This document shows, in pieces, positions 40,714 to 50,167 of a stretch of 64,000 nucleotides of DNA. The stretch is from Actinokineospora terrae (GTDB lineage: Bacteria > Actinomycetota > Actinomycetes > Mycobacteriales > Pseudonocardiaceae): NCBI RefSeq assembly GCF_900111175.1, contig NZ_FOGI01000004.1, forward strand, positions 496,001 through 560,000, read 5' to 3'. How positions within the stretch are numbered: position 1 is the first letter of the stretch; each line of letters starts with the position of its first letter. The notes under the pieces were generated by a model. The model did no database searches. It was not told the origin of the DNA and saw only the letters and a program-made list of their open reading frames with translations. The position numbers and the translations under genes were made by a program.

Positions 40714-43176
40714 ATGGCGCATACACCGGAACTCCCTGAGCGCCCGTCGTTGAACGGGCTGGAAGCGACCTGGGCGGCTCGGTGGGACGAGGTAGGCGTC
40801 TACGCGTTCCGGGGAGACGGGGATCGGGAGTCGGTCTTCTCCATCGACACACCACCGCCATCGGTGAGTGGGAGCTTGCACATCGGGCACGTGTTCTCGT
40901 ACACGCACACGGATGTGATCGCCCGGTACCAGCGGATGCGCGGTAAGGACGTGCTGTATCCGATGGGGTGGGACGACAACGGTCTGCCTACCGAGCGGCG
41001 CGTGCAGTTGGTGCACAAGGTGCGGTGTGACCCTTCGCTGCCCTACGAGCCTGGCTTTGTGCCTACGGGCAAGCCGACTGCGGTGTCGCGGCGGAACTTC
41101 GTGGAGTTGTGCGCGCAGCAGACCGCGCTGGATGAGCAGGCCTACGAAGCCTTGTGGCGGCGCCTCGGGCTGTCCGTCGACTGGTCACGGACCTATACGA
41201 CCATCGGTGCGCGGGCGCAGCGGTTGTCGCAACGGTCGTTCCTGGGACTACTCGCGGCGGGTCAGGCCTACCAGGCTGAGGCGCCGACGTTGTGGGATGT
41301 CGGGTTTGGGACGGCGGTGGCCCAGGCAGACGTCGAGCACCGGCCGTTCAAGGGTGCCTGGCACACGCTGCGGTTCGGCGATGGCATCGAGGTGGAGACA
41401 ACGCGGCCGGAGTTGCTACCTGCGTGCGTGGCGCTCATCGCTCACCCTGACGACGACAGGCATAGAGCGCTGATCGGGACAACCGTGCGCACGCCGCTGT
41501 TTGACGTGCCTGTGCCTGTGTTGGCCCACCACGAGGCGGATCCGGAGCGCGGTAGCGGGCTGGTGATGTGCTGCACCTTCGGTGACCTCACCGATGTGCG
41601 GTGGTGGCGCGAACTGAGCCTGCCGGTGCGGGCGGCGATCGGCCGCGATGGGCGTTTCCTGCCCGATGCTCCCGAAGGTGTGCCGCAAGAGCCGTACTCG
41701 GCGCTCGTGGGCGCGACCGTCCACACGGCACGTGAGCGGGTGGTGTCGCTGCTGCGCGCGGACGGGTCTCTCGTGGGTGAGCCGCGGCCGGTGGAGCGGC
41801 CGGTGGCGTTCTACGAGCGCGGTGACAAGCCGTTGGAGATCGTGTCCGGGCGGCAGTGGTTCGTCCGATCAGCCGGACATCGGGAAGTCCTGCGGGAGCG
41901 CGGCCGCGAACTCGACTGGCAGCCCGCGCGGATGCACGCGCGCTACGAGAGCTGGGTGGACGGCCTCGCGGGCGACTGGTTGGTGAGCCGTCAGCGGTTC
42001 TTCGGCGTGCCGTTCCCGCTGTGGTACCCGCTGGACTCGGACGGGGAACCGGACCACGGCAGCCCGATCCTGCCTACAGCGCTTCCGGTCGATCCGGCGT
42101 CCGAGACCCCACCCGGCTACACGGCCGATCAGCGCGATGTGCCCGGTGGGTTCACCGCCGATCCGGACGTGATGGACACCTGGGCGACGTCATCGCTAAC
42201 GCCGCTGCTTGTGTGTGGGGCTGACGATGATCCTGACTTGTTCGCCAAGACCTATCCGATGGATCTGCGGCCACAGGCTCACGAGATCATCCGCACCTGG
42301 TTGTTCAGCACCGTCCTGCGCGCCCACACCGAGACGGGTGTGCTGCCGTGGCGGCGGGCGGCGATCTCTGGCTGGGTGGTGACTCCTGACCGGCACAAGC
42401 TGAGCAAGAAGTCCGGTAGCGCTACCTCACCGGATGACCTTCTCGACCGATACGGCGCTGACGCAGTGCGGTACTGGGCAGCGTCAGCGCGGCCAGGCGT
42501 GGACACCGTGTTCGACGAGGCCAAGATGCGCGTGGGGCGCAGGCTGGCGACCAAGCTGCTCAACGCCAGCCGGTTCGCGCTGGGCATGGGTGCGGGCGGC
42601 CAGCCGACCGCCCCGCTGGATCTAGCACTGCTCGCCGAATTGGACGAGGTGGTGGCGGGCGCGACGGCGGCTCTAGAGGCGTCCGACTACGCCGAGGCGT
42701 TGGAACTGGTGGAGCGGTTCTTCTGGTTCTGGTGTGACGACTACATCGAACTGGTCAAGGACAGGGCCTACGGCGAAGACGACTCCGCGAGAGCAACTCT
42801 CCGTATAGCTCTGTCGGCGGTGCAGCGCCTCTTGGCCCCGTTCCTGCCGTTCGCGACCGAGGAATCGTGGTCGTGGTGGCAAGAGGGTTCGGTGCACACC
42901 GCGCCCTGGCCTGTGGTGACCGGCAGTAGCGGGGACATCGGTCTTCTCCGAACCACGGTGACGGTGCTCGCCGCGGTTCGGCGGGTCAAGTCCGAGGCCC
43001 GGAGATCACTGCGGTGGCGGGTCGACGAAGTGATCGTGACCTGCTCGGACGCTCGCGTGACGGCGCTCACGGCTGCGGAGGGTGACCTACGAGCGGCCGG
43101 GGCCATCCAGACGATCAAATACGCCCGTTCGGATGATGATCGGGTGGAGGTCCAGGCCACGCTGGCGGCCGAGTAG
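40714..43176 (+). CDS. second valyl-tRNA synthetase, archaeal/Rickettsia-type
   Basis: 820-residue class I synthetase clearly not a copy of the neighbour. HIGH is intact at residues 56-59 in SGSLHIGHVFSYTHTD; KMSKS is KLSKK (562-566) followed by SGSA. The block YPMGWDDNGLPTERRVQ and the following VRCDPSLPYEP are hallmarks of the archaeal/Rickettsia ValRS lineage as I know it. The editing domain region (about 210-350) is present. The C-terminal coiled coil of the bacterial form is missing. Fixed active-site motifs suggest a working enzyme. Possible roles are resistance to a ValRS inhibitor, stress or a spare copy; no antibiotic cluster is seen nearby. Confidence 0.9.
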   Translation: MAHTPELPERPSLNGLEATWAARWDEVGVYAFRGDGDRESVFSIDTPPPSVSGSLHIGHVFSYTHTDVIARYQRMRGKDVLYPMGWDDNGLPTERRVQLVHKVRCDPSLPYEPGFVPTGKPTAVSRRNFVELCAQQTALDEQAYEALWRRLGLSVDWSRTYTTIGARAQRLSQRSFLGLLAAGQAYQAEAPTLWDVGFGTAVAQADVEHRPFKGAWHTLRFGDGIEVETTRPELLPACVALIAHPDDDRHRALIGTTVRTPLFDVPVPVLAHHEADPERGSGLVMCCTFGDLTDVRWWRELSLPVRAAIGRDGRFLPDAPEGVPQEPYSALVGATVHTARERVVSLLRADGSLVGEPRPVERPVAFYERGDKPLEIVSGRQWFVRSAGHREVLRERGRELDWQPARMHARYESWVDGLAGDWLVSRQRFFGVPFPLWYPLDSDGEPDHGSPILPTALPVDPASETPPGYTADQRDVPGGFTADPDVMDTWATSSLTPLLVCGADDDPDLFAKTYPMDLRPQAHEIIRTWLFSTVLRAHTETGVLPWRRAAISGWVVTPDRHKLSKKSGSATSPDDLLDRYGADAVRYWAASARPGVDTVFDEAKMRVGRRLATKLLNASRFALGMGAGGQPTAPLDLALLAELDEVVAGATAALEASDYAEALELVERFFWFWCDDYIELVKDRAYGEDDSARATLRIALSAVQRLLAPFLPFATEESWSWWQEGSVHTAPWPVVTGSSGDIGLLRTTVTVLAAVRRVKSEARRSLRWRVDEVIVTCSDARVTALTAAEGDLRAAGAIQTIKYARSDDDRVEVQATLAAE

Positions 43177-43473
43177 CGCTGTGACCTGGACCACGTCCAC
43201 CCCTGGTGATCCACTCCGGGGCGGGTGTGCACCTACGCGCTGTGTACCCGCCACGGAGGCGTGGCGGCGGTCTGCGCCGTTCGGGTGACACTGCGCGACG
43301 GCTGAGCGGCGATCGTGACCGTTGGTCCGGCCTCGGCCGCCGCTCACCGCAGCACGAGCGGTCCGCGCGGGCATCCTGTTAACACGGGCTGTGGCCATAT
43401 CGATGAGGAGTTCACCAGGCAGTCGACACCTCAACCAGCCCGGCACGCCGGGTTGGATCGCCCTTGGGGGCCG

Positions 43474-44442
43474 GTGGACCAACGTGAGTACGGCGATCAC
43501 GCGGCGTTACAAGATGCCGCGTGGCGCCGCCGAGTGCGCGCGTCGGCGCAAGCCGACGTGAAGGCGATGCTGCGCAGGACGCGACGTCGCCGTCTTGAGC
43601 GTTGGCTCGTGACGTCGATGCTGCTGGTCGCCGTGGTGGCCGTGGTGATGCTGCTGGCCGGGGTCGGGGTGTTCGACCGGTCCGGCCACCCCGGGCAGCC
43701 GGGCGGCGCCGGGGAGGAACCGGGCGCCGAGAACGTGGTCGACCTCAACCGCCCGTTCGCGCTGACACCCGCCGCGCACTGGGCCGACGGCGAGGCCGGG
43801 ATCACGACCCCGCCCGCGATGCAGGTCGGCGAGTTCAGCGCCGAGGAGGTCGCCGACGCCACCCGCCAGGTCAAGGACGTGCTGGTGGCCAGCAGGCTCG
43901 ACCCGGCGATGCTGCGCGACCACAACCCCGACCGCTACCTCGGCATGCTCGCCCCCGACGTGGCCAGGCAGCTGCGGCCGCTGTTCGGCTCCGGCAACGA
44001 GCGCCAGGTCCAGGCCCTGGTCAGCATGATCGACAACGGCTCCCGGCTGCTGCCCGCGGCGCCGAAGGTCAAGGGCTCGATGCGGGTCGAGGCGGGCAAG
44101 GCGGGCGAGCTGGTGGTGCACACCAACTACGTGTTCGCCTACGCCTTCACCGCCGACGACGTCGCCCTCCCGCTGGACCCGATGAGCGTGATCGTCGTGG
44201 TCCGCGCCGACATCGAGTACGTGATGCGCAAGGGCGCGCGGTGGGCGCCGGGCAGCCTGGGGCTGTGGTACGAGAAGGTCGACGGCTTCTACTACTCGAT
44301 CTCCTGCGACGCCTACGCCAAGGGCTTCATCGCCTCGGACTACCACGACCGCACGCCGACGCGGACGAAGGCCAAGCACGACAAGGTCACGTACTTCGAC
44401 CCGGAAGCCGACATCCCGCTGGAAAGCGGCTGCCCCAGCTAG
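43474..44442 (+). CDS. membrane-anchored protein of unknown function
   Basis: 322 residues from GTG 43474: a cytoplasmic basic N-terminus (LRRTRRRRLERW), one transmembrane helix (LVTSMLLVAVVAVVMLLAGVGVF, about residues 45-67), a Gly/Pro-rich linker, and an extracellular domain of about 230 residues with AEEVADATRQVKDVLVASRLD and two Cys near the end (CDAYAKGF, ESGCPS). The frame is open to GTG 43315, but upstream codons lack the high GC third positions seen after about 43500; TTG 43453 is also possible. No family recognised. Alone between ValRS2 and the FdhF gene. Confidence 0.75.
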   Translation: MDQREYGDHAALQDAAWRRRVRASAQADVKAMLRRTRRRRLERWLVTSMLLVAVVAVVMLLAGVGVFDRSGHPGQPGGAGEEPGAENVVDLNRPFALTPAAHWADGEAGITTPPAMQVGEFSAEEVADATRQVKDVLVASRLDPAMLRDHNPDRYLGMLAPDVARQLRPLFGSGNERQVQALVSMIDNGSRLLPAAPKVKGSMRVEAGKAGELVVHTNYVFAYAFTADDVALPLDPMSVIVVVRADIEYVMRKGARWAPGSLGLWYEKVDGFYYSISCDAYAKGFIASDYHDRTPTRTKAKHDKVTYFDPEADIPLESGCPS

Positions 44443-44487
44443 GCACCTGTGGACAACTTTTTGCAGGGTTGACACAGATAGCCGACG

Positions 44488-46809
44488 ATGAGTCGCATGG
44501 TCAGCACACCGCCAGAACGCGACGTCGACGAAGCCGAGCTGGATGTCACCGAGCGCAAGACGTGGGCCGCCGGGATCCCGGGGGTCGCCACATCGCTGCG
44601 CCGGGGCGTGGAGCAGATGGGCGCCCTGCGCACGGGCGCCACGCTGCGGTTACTGAACCAGCGCGAGGGGTTCGACTGCCCCGGCTGCGCCTGGCCGGAG
44701 CCGCGCGGGCACCGCGCGGCGGCCGAGTTCTGCGAGAACGGCGCCAAGGCGGTGGCCGAGGAGGCGACCCGGCGGCGGGTGGGGCCGGAGTTCTTCGCCG
44801 AGCACCCGGTGGCCGAGCTGGCCGAGCGCACGGACTACTGGCTGGGCCAACAGGGCCGGATCACCCAGCCGGTGGTGCTGCGCCCGGGGGCGACGCACTA
44901 CACGCCGATCGACTGGTCGGAGGCCTTCGAGCTGATCGCCGGGCAGCTGCGCGCACTGTCCACACCGGACGAGGCGCTGTTCTACACCTCGGGGCGCACC
45001 AGCAACGAGGCCGCGTTCCTCTACCAGCTGCTGGTGCGGTCGTTCGGTACCAACAACCTGCCGGACTGCTCGAACATGTGCCACGAGTCCTCCGGTGCCG
45101 CGCTCGCCGAGACCACCGGCGTCGGCAAGGGATCGGTGACGCTGGAGGACATCACCCGGGCGGACCTGCTGGTGGTGGTCGGGCAGAACCCGGGGACCAA
45201 CCACCCCCGGATGCTGACCGCGCTGGAGAAGGCGAAGGCGAACGGGGCGCGGATCATCGCGGTCAACCCGCTGCCGGAGGCGGGGCTGCTGCGGTTCAAG
45301 AACCCGCAGAAGGTGCGGGGGCTGCTGGGCAAGGGCACGGCGCTGGCGGACGTGTTCTGCCAGATCCGGCTCGGCGGCGACCAGGCGCTGTTCCAGGCCA
45401 TCGGGCACCTGCTGCTGAAGTGGGAGCGGGAGCGGCCCGGTCAGGTGGTGGACCAGGACTTCGTGAGCGGGCGGACCGAGGGGTTCGAGGAGTACGCCGC
45501 GCACGTCGCCGACCTGGACTGGGCCGAGGTGGACGCGGCCACCGGGCTCGACCGGGCCGAGGTCGAGCAGGTCGCGCGGATGTTCGCCGAGTCGGAGCGG
45601 ACGATCGTGTGCTGGGCGATGGGGCTGACCCAGCACAAGCACTCCGTGCCGACGATCCGGGAGATCGCCAACGTGGTGCTGCTGCGCGGGATGATCGGGA
45701 AGCCGGGGGCCGGGCTGTGCCCGGTGCGGGGGCACTCGAACGTGCAGGGCGACCGCACCATGGGCATCTGGGAGAAGATGCCGGAGAAGTTCCTGGCCGC
45801 GCTGGACACCGAGTTCGGCATCACCTCGCCGCGCTCGCACGGGCTGGACACGGTCGGCGCGATCCGGGCGATGCGCGACGGCAAGGCGAAGGTGTTCATG
45901 GCGGTCGGCGGGAACTTCGCCTCCGCCAGCCCGGACACCGCGGTGACCGAGGCGGCGCTGCGGGCGTGCGACTTAACAGTGCACGTGTCGACGAAGCTGA
46001 ACCGGTCGCACGTGGTCCACGGGCGCACCGCGTTGATCCTGCCGACCCGGGGGCGCACCGAACGCGATACCCAGGCGTCCGGCGAGCAGTTCGTGACGGT
46101 CGAGGACTCGATGTCGGTGGTGCACCGGTCCCGTGGGCGGCTGGAGCCCGCGTCGCCGGACCTGATGTCGGAGGTCGGGATCGTGTGCGGGCTGGCGCAG
46201 GCGCTGTTCGGGGCCTCGCACTCGGTGCCGTGGGCGTCGCTGTCGGGCGACTACGACCTGATCCGCGATCGGATCTCGCGCGTGGTGCCGGGGTGCTCCG
46301 ACTACAACGCGCGGGTGCGGGAGCCGGACGGGTTCGTGCTGCCGCACGCGCCGCGGGACTCGCGGGAGTTCACGGGTACGCGCACGGGGAAGGCAGTGTT
46401 CACGGCGAACCCGTTGACAGTGCTGCGCGTACCGCCCGGTCGACTGCTGCTGCAAACCCTGCGCAGCCACGACCAGTACAACACCACGATCTACGGCCTC
46501 GACGACCGCTACCGCGGCATCAAGGACGGGCGCCGCGTGGTGCTGGTCAACCCCGCCGACATCACGGCACTGGGGTTGGCCGACGGTCAACTGGTCACCC
46601 TCATCAGCGAGTGGCCGGACGACCCGACAGGGGTGACGGAACGGCACGCCCACCGCTTCCGCGTGGTCGCCTACGACACGGCCCGGGGCTGCGCCGCCGC
46701 CTACTTCCCCGAGGCGAACTCCCTGATCCCGCTCGACTCGACCGCCGACACGTCGAACACCCCCACGTCGAAGTCGGTCGTCGTGCGCCTGGAAGCGGAG
46801 GTGGTGTGA
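44488..46809 (+). CDS. FdhF/YdeP family molybdopterin oxidoreductase
   Basis: 773-residue bis-MGD molybdenum/tungsten enzyme of the YdeP group. Fe-S or cofactor-proximal Cys are in FDCPGCAWPEP; CENGAKA follows. The family blocks YTSGRTSNEAAFLYQ, NMCHESSG, GQNPGTNHPRML, and RGHSNVQGDRTMGI are all present, and the C-terminal beta-barrel starts around LLLQTLRSHDQYNTTIYG. Not a classical formate dehydrogenase; the substrate of the group is unclear to me, with acid or redox stress links in enterobacteria. FdhD, needed to sulfurate the cofactor in such enzymes, is encoded 5 kb downstream on the same strand. ATG 44488 or 44497 is the start. Confidence 0.92.
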   Translation: MSRMVSTPPERDVDEAELDVTERKTWAAGIPGVATSLRRGVEQMGALRTGATLRLLNQREGFDCPGCAWPEPRGHRAAAEFCENGAKAVAEEATRRRVGPEFFAEHPVAELAERTDYWLGQQGRITQPVVLRPGATHYTPIDWSEAFELIAGQLRALSTPDEALFYTSGRTSNEAAFLYQLLVRSFGTNNLPDCSNMCHESSGAALAETTGVGKGSVTLEDITRADLLVVVGQNPGTNHPRMLTALEKAKANGARIIAVNPLPEAGLLRFKNPQKVRGLLGKGTALADVFCQIRLGGDQALFQAIGHLLLKWERERPGQVVDQDFVSGRTEGFEEYAAHVADLDWAEVDAATGLDRAEVEQVARMFAESERTIVCWAMGLTQHKHSVPTIREIANVVLLRGMIGKPGAGLCPVRGHSNVQGDRTMGIWEKMPEKFLAALDTEFGITSPRSHGLDTVGAIRAMRDGKAKVFMAVGGNFASASPDTAVTEAALRACDLTVHVSTKLNRSHVVHGRTALILPTRGRTERDTQASGEQFVTVEDSMSVVHRSRGRLEPASPDLMSEVGIVCGLAQALFGASHSVPWASLSGDYDLIRDRISRVVPGCSDYNARVREPDGFVLPHAPRDSREFTGTRTGKAVFTANPLTVLRVPPGRLLLQTLRSHDQYNTTIYGLDDRYRGIKDGRRVVLVNPADITALGLADGQLVTLISEWPDDPTGVTERHAHRFRVVAYDTARGCAAAYFPEANSLIPLDSTADTSNTPTSKSVVVRLEAEVV

Positions 46810-46925
46810 CAACGGCCCGGGTACCGGTCGCGGTGTGACGTGCGCCTCATGGTTGGGTGGCATCGGAGTGACGGTCCTGGCGTTGATGCTGGTGACCGAC
46901 CGACTCGCCGATGAGGGAGCCCTCG

Positions 46926-47171
46926 ATGTCCGCGCCCGAGACGCTGACCATGTACTCCACCACCTGGTGCGGCTACTGCCGCAGGCTCAAGACGCAACTG
47001 GACGCCGAGGGCATCGAGTACGTCGAGGTCGACATCGAGGAGACCCCGGGCGCCGCCGAGTACGTCATGTCCGTCAACGGCGGCAACCAGACCGTCCCGA
47101 CCCTGCACTTCCCCAACGGCGCCGCGCTGACCAACCCGTCACTGGCGCAGGTGAAGGCAGAGCTGGGCTGA
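46926..47171 (+). CDS. mrx1: mycoredoxin (Mrx1-type glutaredoxin-like)
   Basis: 81-residue thiol oxidoreductase that reduces mycothiol mixed disulfides. Active site TTWCGYCRRLK, Cys at 15 and 18; the cis-Pro loop TVPTLHF and GGNQ are in place. ATG 46926 has GAGGGAG six bases upstream. Implies mycothiol as main thiol, consistent with Actinobacteria. Single gene between FdhF and a small membrane protein gene. Confidence 0.95.
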   Translation: MSAPETLTMYSTTWCGYCRRLKTQLDAEGIEYVEVDIEETPGAAEYVMSVNGGNQTVPTLHFPNGAALTNPSLAQVKAELG

Positions 47172-47295
47172 GCCGGGCTCAGTCAACGCGGACCGCTGCG
47201 GGGTGGTGGGACAACCACCATCCCGCGTGATCGGCGCACCGACGCGAGTGGTCGGGTTGCCCGGGCGGTAGTTCGGACGTCAGGCGGTCCGGACG

Positions 47296-47610
47296 TCAGG
47301 CGGTCCGGTGGCCTCGGAAGAGGAGCCAGAGCAGCCAGGCCTGGAAGAGGGCCGCGCCGACGAGGGTGGCGCTCGCGGTGATGCCGTCCCAGGGGTGGGG
47401 TAGTTCGGGCACCAGGATGATCAGCAGCGACGCGGGCAGGGTCACCGCCACAGCAAGCACCGGCGCGAACGAGGCGTCGGCGGACTCGTTGACCGCCAGC
47501 ACCACGGCCACGACGGCGAACACCACGGTGATGACGGCGATGTACCCCAGCACCACCTTGCGCGCCGCCCGTCGATTGCTCCACCTGGTGGCCCGGCCGC
47601 TTGTCGTCAC
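47296..47610 (-). CDS. SCO4225-like membrane protein
   Basis: 104 residues with three hydrophobic segments (LGYIAVITVVFAVVAVVLAV, the FAPVLAVAVTLPASLLIIL stretch, and ATLVGAALFQAWLLWLLF). The pattern ESADASFAPV followed by a Pro-rich helix break resembles the SCO4225 family. The longer frame to 47682 lacks sense; GTG 47610 is preferred though its ribosome site is weak. Role unknown. Confidence 0.7.
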   Translation of the reverse strand: MTTSGRATRWSNRRAARKVVLGYIAVITVVFAVVAVVLAVNESADASFAPVLAVAVTLPASLLIILVPELPHPWDGITASATLVGAALFQAWLLWLLFRGHRTA

Positions 47611-47711
47611 CCCGACAAGCCTGCCGGTTCCCCAGCACGCCCGCACGAGGACCATCTCCGCACCGCAGACCCGCTCACCCACCCGTGCTGGGCCGAGAAG
47701 GGGCCTCGGGA

Positions 47712-49214
47712 CTAGGCGCGGAGGAGGGCCATGGCGGCGTTGTGGCCGCCCAGGCCACTCACGCCGCCGCCGCGTTGGGTGGCGCTGGCGCAGAGGTGGA
47801 GGTTGGGGGTGTCGGTTTCCACGCCCCAGCCGGTGCCGTGGGGCCAGGTCAGGGGGCCGTGGAAGATGTTGCCGCGGGGCATGGCGAGTTCGGCTTCCAG
47901 GTCTTGCGGGGTGCGGGCTTCCAGGCAGGGGACGCCGTTGGTGGTGGAGAGGCAGGATTCGACGGGGTCCAGGAGGTAGCGGTTGAGGCCGGCGAGGTAG
48001 CGGTTCACCAGTTCGTCGCGGGCGTTCGGGTCGGCGAACAGGGTGTCGGGGGTGTGCAGGCCGAACAGGGTCAGGGTGTGGGCGGTTGGGGAGTCCACAA
48101 TGGACCTGTCGGTGAGGGTGTGGCAGTACATCTCGCCCGGTGGGCGGGTTGGCAGTCGACCGGACGCGCTCTCGCGGTAGGCGGTTTCCAGGTCGTCGTA
48201 GGTCTCGTCCAGGTGGAAGGTGCCCGCGAAGGCGTCCTCCGGGCGGACGCCGGACTTCAAGCGGGGCAGGCGGTCCAGCAGGAGGTTGACCTTCAGCTGG
48301 GCACCGGGCGCGGCCGGGCGGGCGGGTCGACCCAGCAGTCGGTCGAGCACCGAGGGGGCGACGCCCGCGAGGACGTGGCGGGCGCCGACGGTGATCTCCT
48401 CGTCGGCGTGCCGGCAGACGACCTCGGCGGTGACTCCGTCCGCGGCAACGGAAACGACCTCGGCGTCGGTCAGCAGCCGGGCGCCGGACTCGCGGGCGAC
48501 GCGGGCCAGTTCGCTGGTCACCGCGCCCATGCCGCCGACCGGGACGCGCCAGTCGCCCGTGCCGTTGCCGATGACGTGGTACAGGAAGCAGCGGTTCGCG
48601 GCGAGGTCCGGGTCGGCCAGCGAGGTGTGGGTGCCGATCAGGCCGTCAGTGGCGACGACGCCCCGGACGACGTCGTTGGTGAAGACCTCTTCCAACGTCT
48701 CGGCCAAGGGCTGCTCGAACACCCACCGCCAAGCGTCTGAGCCCGCGGCGGAGATCACGAGCTCGCGGAGAGCCTCACGACTGGGCAACGGTTCCAGCAT
48801 CGTCGGCGCGACAGCCTCCGCCAGCCGTGCCATAGCACCGTAGAACTCGCGCCAGCGGTCGTACTCAGCGTCAGAGCCGGTAAGAGCGCGGAACGACTCC
48901 GCCGTGTCAGCACCACCCACCAGCAGACCGGTATGCACGCCGTCGCGTTCAACTGGGGTGTAAGAGGAAACCGACCGAGAGCGCAGTGTCAGCCGTAGGC
49001 CAAGGTCGGACACGATCTGATCCGGAAGCAAGCTGACAAGGTAGGAGTACCGCGACAAGCGCACCCCAGGGAACGGGCTAGCGCTAACAGCGGCACCGCC
49101 GACATGACCGAGCCGTTCCACTACGAGTACCGAGCGTCCGGCGCGGGCGAGGTAGGCGGCGGCGACTAGAGCGTTGTGCCCGCCGCCCACCACGACAACG
49201 TCATATGCGTCCAC
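47712..49214 (-). CDS. FAD-dependent oxidoreductase, phytoene desaturase/PYROXD2-like
   Basis: 500-residue flavoprotein. The dinucleotide fold starts VVVGGGHNALVAAAYLARAG, then VVERLGHVGGAA; the FAD-binding C-terminal motif CASATQRGGGVSGLGGHNA is complete. It resembles carotenoid desaturase-like NAD(P)/FAD oxidoreductases, but no crtB/crtI partners or carotenoid genes are present, and the PYROXD2 group (function unclear) is closer. Convergent with the SCO4225-like gene and 33 bp upstream of the SDR in order of transcription, so the SDR and this gene may form an operon. Confidence 0.88.
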   Translation of the reverse strand: MDAYDVVVVGGGHNALVAAAYLARAGRSVLVVERLGHVGGAAVSASPFPGVRLSRYSYLVSLLPDQIVSDLGLRLTLRSRSVSSYTPVERDGVHTGLLVGGADTAESFRALTGSDAEYDRWREFYGAMARLAEAVAPTMLEPLPSREALRELVISAAGSDAWRWVFEQPLAETLEEVFTNDVVRGVVATDGLIGTHTSLADPDLAANRCFLYHVIGNGTGDWRVPVGGMGAVTSELARVARESGARLLTDAEVVSVAADGVTAEVVCRHADEEITVGARHVLAGVAPSVLDRLLGRPARPAAPGAQLKVNLLLDRLPRLKSGVRPEDAFAGTFHLDETYDDLETAYRESASGRLPTRPPGEMYCHTLTDRSIVDSPTAHTLTLFGLHTPDTLFADPNARDELVNRYLAGLNRYLLDPVESCLSTTNGVPCLEARTPQDLEAELAMPRGNIFHGPLTWPHGTGWGVETDTPNLHLCASATQRGGGVSGLGGHNAAMALLRA

Positions 49215-49247
49215 CCAGCCGACCGTACTGGCCCGCGGGCGAACAGC

Positions 49248-50042
49248 CTATGTGCGCAGGTAAGAGGCCCCATTGAGGTCAAGGATCGTCCCCGACGCCC
49301 ACAGCGCCTCCGCCGACGCCAGGTAGACCACCGCCCCGGCGATCTCCTCCGGCGTCGCGACCCGGTCGAACGGGCTCTGCGCGCGGATCGCCTCCCCCGC
49401 CGACCCCGCCAGCCGCTCGGACACCCGCTCGGTGTTGACGAACCCCGGCGCCACCGACGTGACCGCGATCCCGTGCGGGGCCAGCGCGACCGCCAGGGAC
49501 TGCCCCAGCGCGTGCAGACCGGCCTTGCTCGCGCCGTACGCCGGGTGCTGCGGCTCGCCGCGGAAGGCACCCCGCGAACCGACGTTGACGATCCGGCCGC
49601 CGCCGCCCTGCTCGATCATCCGCACCGCGACCTGGTGGGTCAGGTTGGCCGCGCCGAGCAGGTTGACCGCGAGCACGTCCTGCCAGGCTTTGGTCCATTC
49701 CTCATACGACGTGGTCACCGGCGGGTGCGCCGGGGTGAGCACCGCGGCGTTGTTCACCAGCACGTCCACGCCACCAAGACCGTCCACGACGGCTTCGACG
49801 AACGGCGGGATGGCGGCCGGGTCCGACAGGTCGGCGCCGACGACCAGATGACCATCGCCGGGCAACTCGGCGACGAGCCGCTCGGCCCGATCCACCCGAC
49901 TGGAGTAGTGCACCGCGATCCGGTCACCCAGCGCGGCGAAAGCGCGGGCCACGGCGGCGCCTATACCACCGGACGCGCCGGTAACCAGTACGCGGCGTGG
50001 TGGCCGGGTGCCCTCGGCGCCGGAGTTGTTCCCAGTATTCAT
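49248..50042 (-). CDS. short-chain dehydrogenase/reductase
   Basis: 264-residue NAD(P)-dependent enzyme of the classical SDR type (FabG-like). Cofactor loop GASGGIGAA, NNAAVL, catalytic Ser in VNVGSRGA, YGASKAG with Tyr and Lys, and C-terminal GTILDLNGA. NADP preference is suggested by the basic segment HYSSRVDRAE. ATG 50042. Precedes the FAD oxidoreductase on the same strand, so the two may act in one small oxidation pathway (inference). Confidence 0.9.
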   Translation of the reverse strand: MNTGNNSGAEGTRPPRRVLVTGASGGIGAAVARAFAALGDRIAVHYSSRVDRAERLVAELPGDGHLVVGADLSDPAAIPPFVEAVVDGLGGVDVLVNNAAVLTPAHPPVTTSYEEWTKAWQDVLAVNLLGAANLTHQVAVRMIEQGGGGRIVNVGSRGAFRGEPQHPAYGASKAGLHALGQSLAVALAPHGIAVTSVAPGFVNTERVSERLAGSAGEAIRAQSPFDRVATPEEIAGAVVYLASAEALWASGTILDLNGASYLRT

Positions 50043-50167
50043 GTTCCCACCTTCCCAGTAGCGGTCGAAATGGGAGGTATGACCTCATTGGTATGTACCA
50101 ATATGGGTGATCCCCCTCCTACCGTCGGGACTTACCCTGCACAACTCGCCCTCAATTGGAGAGCGTG

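Noticed and set aside
47712..50042. Carotenoid pathway
   Set aside because: Only a desaturase-like flavoprotein and an SDR are present; no phytoene synthase or GGPP synthase.
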